Origin: Motilimonas pumila
Lineage (GTDB): Bacteria; Pseudomonadota; Gammaproteobacteria; Enterobacterales; CBDFNC01
Length of the DNA stretch: 64,000 nt
Direction: 5' to 3'
Assembly (NCBI RefSeq): GCF_003596335.1
Contig: NZ_QZCH01000003.1
Coordinates: 62,001 to 126,000, forward strand
Shown here: one piece after another, positions 15,811-23,719 of the stretch
How the letters are laid out: each line of letters begins with the position of its first letter
How positions within the stretch are numbered: position 1 is the stretch's first letter
Notes under the pieces: model-generated
Told to the model about the DNA's origin: nothing
Databases searched by the model: none
What the model saw: only the letters and a program-made list of their open reading frames with translations
Program-made: the position numbers and the translations under genes

Positions 15811-17568
15811 ATGAATATAGACATAGTAGTTGTTCTCGCCTATTTCGTGTTTCTCATCGCAATAGGCTGGATGTTTAGATCGTTCAGTACGTCAACCAGC
15901 GACTATTTTCGTGGCGGCGGTAAAATGCTCTGGTGGATGGTAGGTGCGACCGCTTTCATGACCCAGTTCTCCGCTTGGACCTTCACCGGTGCAGCCGGTA
16001 AAGCGTTTACCGATGGTTTTGCCATCGTAATCCTATTTCTTGCTAACGCATTTGGTTACTTCCTCAACTATGTGTACTTTGCACCGAAATTCAGGCAGCT
16101 GCGGGTTGTTACCGCGATAGAAGCGATTAAAAAGCGCTTTGGCCGCACGTCAGAACAGTTTTTCACCTGGGGCAGCATGCCTGATAGCATTATTTCTGCC
16201 GGTGTCTGGCTGAATGGTTTGGCTATTTTTGTGGCCGCAGTGTTTAACATTCCGATGGAAACCACCATTATTGCCACGGGTTTAGTGTTATTAGTGATGT
16301 CGGTCACGGGTGGCTCATGGGCGGTGGTTGCGTCTGATTTCATGCAAATGCTCGTGATCATGGCGGTCACCATTACCTGTGCGGTAGCGGCTTATTTCCA
16401 CGGTGGTGGTATCAGCAATATTGTTGCTAACTTCGATGGCAACTTTATGGTGGGCAGCGACCTTAATTACATGAGCATTTTCATTCTGTGGATTGTATTC
16501 ATCTTTGTGAAACAGTTTGGGGTAATGAATAACAGCATCAACGCTTACCGTTACTTATGCGCTAAAGACAGTGAAAATGCGCGTAAAGCTGCTGGTCTTG
16601 CATGTATCTTAATGATTGTAGGTCCTGTTATTTGGTTCTTGCCTCCTTGGTACGTGAATGCCTTTATGCCTGATTTTGCTTTAGCGTTTGAGTCTATGGG
16701 TAATAAAGCGGGTGACGCAGCATACTTAGCCTTTGTGCAACAAGTGATGCCAGCCGGTATGGTGGGGCTATTAATGGCCGCCATGTTCGCCGCAACTATG
16801 TCGTCAATGGACTCGGGGCTAAATCGTAACGCGGGTATCTTTATTCGTAACTTTTACTCGCCAGTACTGCGTAAAGACAACGCCAGCGAAAAAGAGCTGA
16901 TGCTAGCGAGTCGTTTAGCTACGGTAGCCATGGGCCTTATCATTATCTCGATAGGTCTGTTTATTAACTCTCTGAAACACCTAAGCTTATTTGACATCGT
17001 GTTAAACATCGGTGCCTTGATTGGCTTCCCAATGCTGATTCCTGTACTGCTTGGTATGTGGATCCGTAAAACGCCGGACTGGTCTGGCTGGGCAACCTTG
17101 GTTGTGGGTGGCGTGGTGTCTTACATCTTTGGTATTGCCTTAACTGCGCAGCACATTGAAAGCATGTTTGGTCTAGACCAAGCGTTAACTGGACGTGAAT
17201 GGGCTGACCTGAAAGTGGGTCTGAGCTTAGCAGCACATGTGGTGATTACGGGTGGTTTCTTTGTTTGCTCTCGCTTCTTCTACAAAGGTTTGTCGCCTGA
17301 GCGTGAAGCAGAAGTGGAAGAGTTGTTCCGCGATTGGAATACGCCTGTAACAGCTGAGGGTATTGAGCAACAAAACCTGGATACCAAACAGCGCTCTATG
17401 TTAGGCAAGCTGATCAGTGTGGCAGGCTTTGGCATCATCGCAATGGCCTTGATTCCAAATGAAGCTTGGGGCCGCGGGTTGTTTGTACTGTGTGGCACCA
17501 TGGTGCTTACAGCGGGTATCTTATTGATACAAGCAGCTCGTAAGCCTAACAGCGTTGCGCAAGCGTAA
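15811..17568 (+). CDS. SSS-family symporter, probable alginate-oligomer transporter
   Basis: A 585-residue sodium:solute symporter, paralogous to the one at 8861-10585: both start MN-IDI, carry RGGG near residue 35, and share MTQFSAWTFTGAA. About 14 hydrophobic helices are visible, with MSSMDSGLNRNAGIF in the later SSS core. It would carry unsaturated alginate oligomers or monomers across the inner membrane with sodium. The ATG at 15811 has AAGAGG seven bases upstream; the frame could extend to a TTG at 15757, but that lacks support. It heads a unit with PL6, KdgF, KdgK and Eda genes, and is preceded by CRP and operator-like sites. Confidence 0.9.
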   Translation: MNIDIVVVLAYFVFLIAIGWMFRSFSTSTSDYFRGGGKMLWWMVGATAFMTQFSAWTFTGAAGKAFTDGFAIVILFLANAFGYFLNYVYFAPKFRQLRVVTAIEAIKKRFGRTSEQFFTWGSMPDSIISAGVWLNGLAIFVAAVFNIPMETTIIATGLVLLVMSVTGGSWAVVASDFMQMLVIMAVTITCAVAAYFHGGGISNIVANFDGNFMVGSDLNYMSIFILWIVFIFVKQFGVMNNSINAYRYLCAKDSENARKAAGLACILMIVGPVIWFLPPWYVNAFMPDFALAFESMGNKAGDAAYLAFVQQVMPAGMVGLLMAAMFAATMSSMDSGLNRNAGIFIRNFYSPVLRKDNASEKELMLASRLATVAMGLIIISIGLFINSLKHLSLFDIVLNIGALIGFPMLIPVLLGMWIRKTPDWSGWATLVVGGVVSYIFGIALTAQHIESMFGLDQALTGREWADLKVGLSLAAHVVITGGFFVCSRFFYKGLSPEREAEVEELFRDWNTPVTAEGIEQQNLDTKQRSMLGKLISVAGFGIIAMALIPNEAWGRGLFVLCGTMVLTAGILLIQAARKPNSVAQA

Positions 17569-17585
17569 CTGAGCCATATCAAGCA

Positions 17586-17606
17586 GGGGGCTTTGCCCCC
17601 TTTCTT
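17586..17606 (+). terminator. Hairpin between symporter and PL6 genes
   Basis: GGGGGC-TTT-GCCCCC followed by TTTCTT. The stem is strong and the T tract is short and interrupted, so partial termination or mRNA 3'-end stabilisation between the first and second genes of the unit is likely. Confidence 0.65.
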
Positions 17607-17625
17607 AATCCGGTCCGGAGTTATC

Positions 17626-19161
17626 ATGATGAACAAATTAAGTCTTATTGTTATCACTGCGCTTGTCAGCCAACCGGCCTTAGCGTTGACCTTAGAAAAA
17701 GACCAGCTTTTACACAGTGACCGTTTAGCCTTGGTAGATAGCAGCACCATCAAAGCCAATGACCGCGCTAAAACGGCGCAGTTAAAGCAGCAGCTAGAGC
17801 ACTTAAAAGCGGGCCAAACGCTAGTGATTCCGGCAGGTAAATACCAAGATTTAGGCATAGTTGAAATTACTGCCAACAATGTCACCGTGCGTGCAGAGCA
17901 AGCGGGTGCAGCTTGGTTTACCGGCTTAGTACAGCTTAAAGTCAGCGGTGATAACGTAGTGCTAGATGGCCTTGTGTTTACCGAAGGTGGGCCTGCTGAG
18001 CGCTTTGGCGGTATTCGCTTTCATGGCACTGATAACGTACTGAAGAACTCAACCTTTAAAGACTTTAACCATGACTACGTGTATGCACCTGATGACAAGC
18101 GTCAGGAATACCCAAAATACTTGTGGCTGTCTATTTGGGGTAAACAAGCGCAGCTTGTGAACAATCGCTTCGAAGGTAAATACAAGCGCGGTACTTTAAT
18201 TGGCGTGCAAAAAGATGAAACAGCAGATAATCACATCATCAAGCACAACCTGTTTTATAGCCAAAAACCAAACCAATACAATGAGTTTGCTATTGATAAA
18301 GCGATTCGATATAACGCCAATAGTTGGGAAGCGATTCGCATCGGCGACAGCAAAGCTTCGCAGTGGCCTTCGCATACCTTGGTAGAAGAAAACTTATTTG
18401 TGGATATGGACGGTGAGCGCGAGATGATTTCACTGAAGTCTGGTGACAACATCATTCGTGGCAATACCATTTTCAATAGCGCGTCGATGATTTCATTGCG
18501 GCACGGTAAAAACAACACGGTTGAAAATAACGTTATCGTGGGCAACCACAAGCAATTAACGGGTGGTATGCGTATTTATGATGAAGATCATGTGATTCGC
18601 AATAACTACATTTCGGGCACCCGTGGTCGTGAAGGCGCGGTTGCCGGTAATGCAGACGTGCGGGGGGGGATCGTTATCAATACTGGGATCATCGATTCAG
18701 CCAAAGGTGAACAGTTAGACCAAAACATCAAAGGTAAAGAGCTCAATAAACAATGGACGCCGAAGAACATCACCATTAGTCACAACACTATCGTGGATGC
18801 TGACTGGGGAATTGTTCACGGTAGCCAAGGCCACCGAGTGAGCTTATTTGATAATAAAGAAGTGGCTAATATCTTTGCTGGCAACAGCATTTCATTTGAC
18901 CACAACTTGGTGAAGACCAGTCATCCAGAGCAGGTCGCGGTGCGTGCCAGCGAACATTACCCTTTGCTTAACGCCAGTTATGAGCAAGAGATGTATCTGG
19001 GTCAAGTGATAGAGCCAAAGCAATTGAAGCCCTTTATGCAACAAGGACCTGAGTTAAAACAAAAGAACGGATTTTCTTATCTTCTAGGGCAAGGTGCTGA
19101 CGTAACCAAACTGAAGGTTATGACAGCAGACACTGTTGGCCCTGATTACCAAATTAAATAA
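17626..19161 (+). CDS. PL6 family alginate lyase, secreted
   Basis: A 511-residue polysaccharide lyase of family PL6 (chondroitinase B-like right-handed beta-helix), with a signal peptide ending ALA near residue 20. EMISLKSG places a Lys at 271 and MISLRHG an Arg at 292. The 21-residue spacing equals that of the catalytic Lys/Arg pair of characterised PL6 enzymes. Repeated N-N-x-I/V turns reflect the beta-helix. It probably degrades alginate or its mannuronate-containing parts in the periplasm or outside, feeding the porin and symporters. The start has GGAG upstream and two adjacent ATG codons (17626, 17629). Length suggests a single-domain PL6 without a C-terminal partner domain. Confidence 0.92.
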   Translation: MMNKLSLIVITALVSQPALALTLEKDQLLHSDRLALVDSSTIKANDRAKTAQLKQQLEHLKAGQTLVIPAGKYQDLGIVEITANNVTVRAEQAGAAWFTGLVQLKVSGDNVVLDGLVFTEGGPAERFGGIRFHGTDNVLKNSTFKDFNHDYVYAPDDKRQEYPKYLWLSIWGKQAQLVNNRFEGKYKRGTLIGVQKDETADNHIIKHNLFYSQKPNQYNEFAIDKAIRYNANSWEAIRIGDSKASQWPSHTLVEENLFVDMDGEREMISLKSGDNIIRGNTIFNSASMISLRHGKNNTVENNVIVGNHKQLTGGMRIYDEDHVIRNNYISGTRGREGAVAGNADVRGGIVINTGIIDSAKGEQLDQNIKGKELNKQWTPKNITISHNTIVDADWGIVHGSQGHRVSLFDNKEVANIFAGNSISFDHNLVKTSHPEQVAVRASEHYPLLNASYEQEMYLGQVIEPKQLKPFMQQGPELKQKNGFSYLLGQGADVTKLKVMTADTVGPDYQIK

Positions 19162-19179
19162 CTATTAGAGGAAAATACT

Positions 19180-19512
19180 ATGAATCCATTTTTTGTTGCG
19201 AACGACGTACCTTGGGAAGACTTAGGCGATGGCATTAAACGTAAAATTGTGGGCTATACCGACGACCTTATGGCGGTGCACGTACATTTTGCTAAAGGTG
19301 CGGTCGGTACTCCCCATGTACATGAAATACATGATCAAATAGGTTATGTTGCGGAAGGCAGTTTTGAAGCCGAAATTGATGGCGTGAAGAAAATCTTAGT
19401 CAAAGGGGACGCTTACATTGCCCCGAAAAAAGTCATGCATGGCGCCGTGGCTTTAGAAGAGGGCAGTGTACTTATCGACGTGTTTACCCCAAAACGTGAC
19501 GACTTTTTATAA
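19180..19512 (+). CDS. kdgF: KdgF, unsaturated monouronate linearising cupin
   Basis: A 110-residue single-domain cupin. Metal-ligand residues of the family are visible: H46 and H48 in TPHVHEIHDQ, Q53, and H87 in KVMHGA. KdgF is known to speed ring opening of the 4,5-unsaturated monouronates released by lyases, in both pectin and alginate pathways, giving the linear keto-uronate DEH. It lies 18 bases after the PL6 gene and 16 before kdgK, with GAGG before its ATG, so it belongs to the same operon. Confidence 0.92.
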   Translation: MNPFFVANDVPWEDLGDGIKRKIVGYTDDLMAVHVHFAKGAVGTPHVHEIHDQIGYVAEGSFEAEIDGVKKILVKGDAYIAPKKVMHGAVALEEGSVLIDVFTPKRDDFL

Positions 19513-19528
19513 TTGAGAGGGTGTATCT

Positions 19529-20458
19529 ATGTCGAAATTAAAAATCGCATTAATCGGCGAATGTATGGTGGAGCTGCAGCAAAGAGCAACTGGCCTTAAT
19601 AAGGGCTTTGGTGGTGACACATTAAATACTGCAGTGTATTTGTCTCGACTCACTCAAGGTCACGACGTGACCGTAAGTTATGTCACGGGTCTGGGGCAAG
19701 ATAGTATCAGCCAAGAGATGCTAAGCCATTGGCAAAAAGAAGGCATAGATACTCACTTAGTACAAAACTTGGCAGATAAGCTACCCGGACTCTACATGGT
19801 AGAGACCGATGAGGAAGGCGAGCGCAGCTTTCTGTATTGGCGCAATGATTCTGCTGCGAAATATTGGCTGAACCACGCTGACCAAAGCGTGCTGGACGAG
19901 TTAGCCGGATATGACGCTATTTACTTGTCTGGCATCAGTTTGGCTATTTTGTCTGCTGACAGTTTGGAGTTGCTCTTTTCGGTGTTGGAAAAATGCCAAC
20001 AAGCTGGGGGGAAAATCTTGTTTGATAACAATTATCGCCCGCAGCTATGGCAAAGCAAAGAGCAGGCTGCTGCGGTGTACCGCCGCTTACTGGCTTTGAC
20101 TCACACCGCGTTATTAACGTTTGACGACGAGCAAGCCGTTTATGGTGATACTGACGTTAGTCAATGTATTAGCCGTACCCAAGCCTTAGGGGTGGCAGAA
20201 ATTATTATCAAGCAAGGCGGCAAAGAGTGTTTAGTCGTAGTGGGCAATGAGCAACAAAATGTTGCCGCCACTGCGGTAGCTAAAGTGGTGGATACAAACG
20301 CCGCGGGAGACTCCTTTGCGGCAGGCTTTATGAGTAAGCGTTTATTGGGCGCCGACGTTATCAGCGCTGCGCATAAGGCGCACCAAGTGGCAGGCACTGT
20401 GATTCAGCACCAAGGCGCGATCATTGACGCTAAGTACATTAGCGCATTAGTTGACTAA
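19529..20458 (+). CDS. kdgK: 2-keto-3-deoxygluconate kinase
   Basis: A 309-residue PfkB/ribokinase-family sugar kinase. The N-terminal GGDTLNTAVYL matches the substrate-binding signature of KdgK, and DTNAAGDSF near residues 255-262 is the PfkB motif with the catalytic Asp. It phosphorylates KDG to KDPG with ATP. It stands between kdgF and the KDPG aldolase gene in the direct order of the pathway. GAGAGG precedes the ATG. Confidence 0.94.
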   Translation: MSKLKIALIGECMVELQQRATGLNKGFGGDTLNTAVYLSRLTQGHDVTVSYVTGLGQDSISQEMLSHWQKEGIDTHLVQNLADKLPGLYMVETDEEGERSFLYWRNDSAAKYWLNHADQSVLDELAGYDAIYLSGISLAILSADSLELLFSVLEKCQQAGGKILFDNNYRPQLWQSKEQAAAVYRRLLALTHTALLTFDDEQAVYGDTDVSQCISRTQALGVAEIIIKQGGKECLVVVGNEQQNVAATAVAKVVDTNAAGDSFAAGFMSKRLLGADVISAAHKAHQVAGTVIQHQGAIIDAKYISALVD

Positions 20459-20540
20459 TGGCTCCTCAAAGTCAGCCCGCGTAAAAATTAGCTAATATAA
20501 ACAGCATCAGAAATAAAGAATTTGAACATAAGGATTAACC

Positions 20541-21161
20541 ATGAGCTCGATTAACGAAAGATTAAAACAATTAAAAGTAGTCCCCGTCATTGCTATTAAG
20601 AATGCTGACGATGCTGTGCCACTGGGCAAGGTATTGGTAGAGAACGGCCTACCGTGTGCGGAAATTACCTTTCGCACGCCAGCAGCGGCGCAAGCCATTA
20701 AAAACATGCGTGAAGCTTTTCCGGAAATGCTCATTGGCGCCGGTACCGTATTGAACTCTGAGACGGTAGACGCGGCTATCGACGCTGGCGTGGATTTTAT
20801 CGTCAGCCCAGGTTTTAACCCTACCACGGTTAAATATTGTCAGCAGCGCAATATGCCGATTATTCCGGGTGTGAACAACCCTTCTTTGGTTGAGCAAGCC
20901 ATGGAAATGGGCCTCGATACCTTAAAGTTCTTCCCTGCGGGACCTTCTGGTGGTACTGGAATGTTAAAAGCACTGACAGCGGTATACCCGGTGAGCTTTA
21001 TGCCTACGGGTGGGGTGTCTGCAGATAACATCAATGATTACCTAGACATTAACGCGGTACTTGCCTGCGGCGGTACTTGGATGGTGCCAGGCAAGCTGAT
21101 TGATAATCAAGAGTGGGATCAAATTGCGGCCTTAGTAAAAGAAGCCGTTGCCGCGCTGTAA
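20541..21161 (+). CDS. eda: KDPG/KHG aldolase
   Basis: A 206-residue class I aldolase splitting 2-keto-3-deoxy-6-phosphogluconate into pyruvate and glyceraldehyde-3-phosphate. The Schiff-base lysine is K129 in LKFFPA, and the catalytic Glu is E41 in AEITFRT, followed by the conserved Arg. IGAGTV and the phosphate-binding GPSGG segment are intact. The leader of about 80 bases from kdgK holds AAGGA before the ATG. It is the last gene of the unit, followed by a strong terminator. Confidence 0.95.
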   Translation: MSSINERLKQLKVVPVIAIKNADDAVPLGKVLVENGLPCAEITFRTPAAAQAIKNMREAFPEMLIGAGTVLNSETVDAAIDAGVDFIVSPGFNPTTVKYCQQRNMPIIPGVNNPSLVEQAMEMGLDTLKFFPAGPSGGTGMLKALTAVYPVSFMPTGGVSADNINDYLDINAVLACGGTWMVPGKLIDNQEWDQIAALVKEAVAAL

Positions 21162-21210
21162 TGGTGTATCGCTAAAACCCTTGGCGTAATAGGTGACTGT
21201 AACGAATAAA

Positions 21211-21238
21211 AAAGCCCGTCTTTAGACGGGCTTTTTTA
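21211..21238 (+). terminator. Strong terminator after eda
   Basis: GCCCGTC-TTTA-GACGGGC flanked by A and T runs. It can also serve the convergent transcript from the minus strand. Confidence 0.92.
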
Positions 21239-21272
21239 TAATTGAAGCTTATTTAGTTAGGCAGAAAACAAT

Positions 21273-22397
21273 TTATCTTACGCCCAGTAAAATCATGCCT
21301 GGCAGTACGAAGAAGGTACCGAGCACATAGCTAAATGCCAGCAGTTTATTCTTGGTGCCAACCTCGGCTAAACGTTCTGCCGCTTTAATCGGTAATTCAC
21401 GTAAGAAAGGTATGCCGTAAATCACGAACACGGCCAAGAAATTAAATAGGAAGTGAACCAAGGCTATGGTGAGGGCTGCTTCTGCTGCTGCCCCTGTGAT
21501 CGCTGTGGCTGCCAGTAACGCCGTAATCGTCGTACCGATATTTGCGCCCAAAGTAAACGGGTAGATTTGACGTGTGCTGAACATACCGCTACCTGCCAAT
21601 GGAATCATTAAGCTGGTTGTGGTTGAAGACGATTGCACCATCACGGTGACAGCAGCGCCAGAAGCGATACCCGTGATAGGGCCTTTACCAATTGCGCTAT
21701 GAAGAATGTTTTTCGCACGACCAACCATGACTTTTTTCAGTACTTTACCTAAGTAAGTCACCGAGAAAAGAATGATTAAGATACCGGCAACAACCATGGC
21801 AATACCCGCGCCTTTGCCTGGAATAAAAGCAAACGCGTCGCTGATCATACCCACAGCAGGTTTTGTCAGTGGCTTCATAAAGTTAAAGCTTTTAATCGAT
21901 AAATCTGCGCCGTCTACAAAGAAGTGAGCCGTTGCTGAGGCTAATTTTTGCAACACGCCAAACATGAGCTCTAATGGCAGGAAGATGGCTACCGCAATTA
22001 AGTTAAAGAAGTCGTGAACGGTGGCAGCGCTAAAGGCTCGTTTAAAGTCTTCTTTGTCACTAATGTGGCCAATGGACACTATGGTGTTGGTAATTGTGGT
22101 GCCCATGTTAGCACCCATGATTAATGGAATAGCCACAGACATCGGCAGGCCACCCGCCACCAATCCTACAGTCACGGCGGTAACCGTGGATGAAGACTGT
22201 ACTAATGCGGTTGCAAGTGTACCGAGTAACAGCGCAACCAGAGGGTGGCTGGCAAATTGAAAGATTTGTTCAGCGCCTGCAGCGCCACCTGAGAAAAGTT
22301 TGAAGCCACTACTGACTGTGCTCACTGCTACTAACATGCAATAGACAAGTGCGACGACGAAAGCCCAGTTTAAAATAGATTTATTGGTCTGGCTCAT
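21273..22397 (-). CDS. Na/Pi cotransporter family protein
   Basis: A 374-residue inner-membrane protein with two inverted Na_Pi_cotrans repeats. Each repeat contains the hallmark QSSS segment (ALVQSSSTVTAV and MVQSSSTTTSL) and a GANMGTT/GANIGTT motif. Vibrio NptA-like proteins of this family import phosphate with sodium; other members work in reverse or carry other anions. With the ATG at 22397, AAGGA is eight bases upstream. The longer frame to 22448 lacks such a site. It is unlinked to neighbouring genes. Confidence 0.9.
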   Translation of the reverse strand: MSQTNKSILNWAFVVALVYCMLVAVSTVSSGFKLFSGGAAGAEQIFQFASHPLVALLLGTLATALVQSSSTVTAVTVGLVAGGLPMSVAIPLIMGANMGTTITNTIVSIGHISDKEDFKRAFSAATVHDFFNLIAVAIFLPLELMFGVLQKLASATAHFFVDGADLSIKSFNFMKPLTKPAVGMISDAFAFIPGKGAGIAMVVAGILIILFSVTYLGKVLKKVMVGRAKNILHSAIGKGPITGIASGAAVTVMVQSSSTTTSLMIPLAGSGMFSTRQIYPFTLGANIGTTITALLAATAITGAAAEAALTIALVHFLFNFLAVFVIYGIPFLRELPIKAAERLAEVGTKNKLLAFSYVLGTFFVLPGMILLGVR

Positions 22398-22732
22398 GGT
22401 GAATATCCTTACGGTGTTTATTACAACTGCGTTGCATTTTTTTGACAAGCGGATTTAATCAGAGTTTTATGACATTAATGTTTCAGTTGTTGCATAAGTG
22501 TCATATTAATCATTTGATTAGTTAATGCTTGATGGTTTAATTTAATTAAATCAGACTGTTATCTTCATTCTTGCTTGGCTTGAAGAATTCATTTTTTTGG
22601 AGGGTTTGGGCAAAATAGGATTTGAAAAAGTGAAACAAGGTTCGAGTGAGCTCTCATGCGAGAGCCCGTTGTTACTTGATACTGCAGAGACACAGAGCCT
22701 TAACTAAACTGTCGACTCAAATATGATTGCGG
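22398..22732. other. Intergenic gap with a hairpin
   Basis: About 335 A/T-rich bases with no coding frame worth reporting. GCTCTC-ATGC-GAGAGC at 22650-22665 is a short stem 68 bases beyond the 3' end of the sulfotransferase-like gene, without a T tract on either strand. Confidence 0.4.
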
Positions 22733-23617
22733 TCACGCTTCTTGAACTTTCCCCCAGCTTTGGCAAAAATCCGCTCGCTCGTCGTTAGAGTAAAAAAAAC
22801 GGGCATAGTCTGTTTGGTATATTTGATCTAGAAAATCAGTATTAAACTTCAGTTTATCTGATATTTCGCGGTAACAGAGATCTTCCATGCTGCGACTGCC
22901 TGATAAGTGTCTTGAAACGATTTGCTTTGGCTCTATGCCAAAATAGTCTTTAAACGCGGTTTGAATGACTTCTGAGATATCTTCTAAACGAAATAAAAGT
23001 AACTCTACATTGCCGTTTCGATAGATATTATATTTTTTATTGTGATCAAACTCTTGGGTAAAAATATCAATGTTAAAAGGGGTTTTTACGTCATCATCAA
23101 ACCAGTTATCTCTGGTTAATTCGCGTCGGCTATTAAGAAACAGCTCTTGCACTTCGTTAATCGAAATAGCGCCGTTACTATAATCAGTAAAAAAATTCTT
23201 ACGATAATACTTTTCAACGTCTAGCATAAAGTTGGATAGCTCCCTTCGAAGCGGGTCTCTTACCGTTACGATGACTTTCAAAGTCCCTTGATAACGGCCG
23301 CTGAGAATCGCTTCTCCTAAAACCTTAGCAATACGCATGTGACGTTGATTAACTTTGCCTAAGTGCTCATTGTAGAACTCGTGCTGTTTTTTATTGGTCT
23401 CTGGGTTGATGAAGTGGGTGTGGTAAATAGCGGAAGGCAAGCCTAAAGACTCGGTGGTTTTTCGAATTGTCATTGAGCCCACTCTGCCTGGCTGGTGAAT
23501 CAATATAATGGGCTTATTTTGCTTTATTTCATGCTTTAGTTGTTTTACCTGCCGACGAGTATTGAACTCGCAAATCATGTTCCAGTAGAGCTGTTTCAGA
23601 TCCATGCTAGGTACCAT
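22733..23617 (-). CDS. Sulfotransferase-like / capsule-synthesis-like protein
   Basis: A 294-residue protein. HQPGRVGSMTI near residue 40 resembles the 5'-phosphosulfate-binding loop, and VTVRDPLRRELSNFM near 120 resembles the 3'-phosphate-binding Arg/Ser segment of PAPS-dependent sulfotransferases. The same pair is known from putative capsular polysaccharide synthesis proteins of the NKWYS type, which fits somewhat better. It may modify a surface polysaccharide. The gene is visibly more A/T-rich than its neighbours, sits alone with gaps on both sides, and may have been acquired by transfer. The first Met may be replaced by MDLKQ four codons on. Confidence 0.65.
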   Translation of the reverse strand: MVPSMDLKQLYWNMICEFNTRRQVKQLKHEIKQNKPIILIHQPGRVGSMTIRKTTESLGLPSAIYHTHFINPETNKKQHEFYNEHLGKVNQRHMRIAKVLGEAILSGRYQGTLKVIVTVRDPLRRELSNFMLDVEKYYRKNFFTDYSNGAISINEVQELFLNSRRELTRDNWFDDDVKTPFNIDIFTQEFDHNKKYNIYRNGNVELLLFRLEDISEVIQTAFKDYFGIEPKQIVSRHLSGSRSMEDLCYREISDKLKFNTDFLDQIYQTDYARFFYSNDERADFCQSWGKVQEA

Positions 23618-23719
23618 TGTCCATGCTGGTGAATATTATAGAGTTAGCTTAATAAGCATAGCCCTAAAACCTGGCTTAAGCCCATTAAGCCTCACAATAT
23701 GTACAGAAAATCCTCACTG

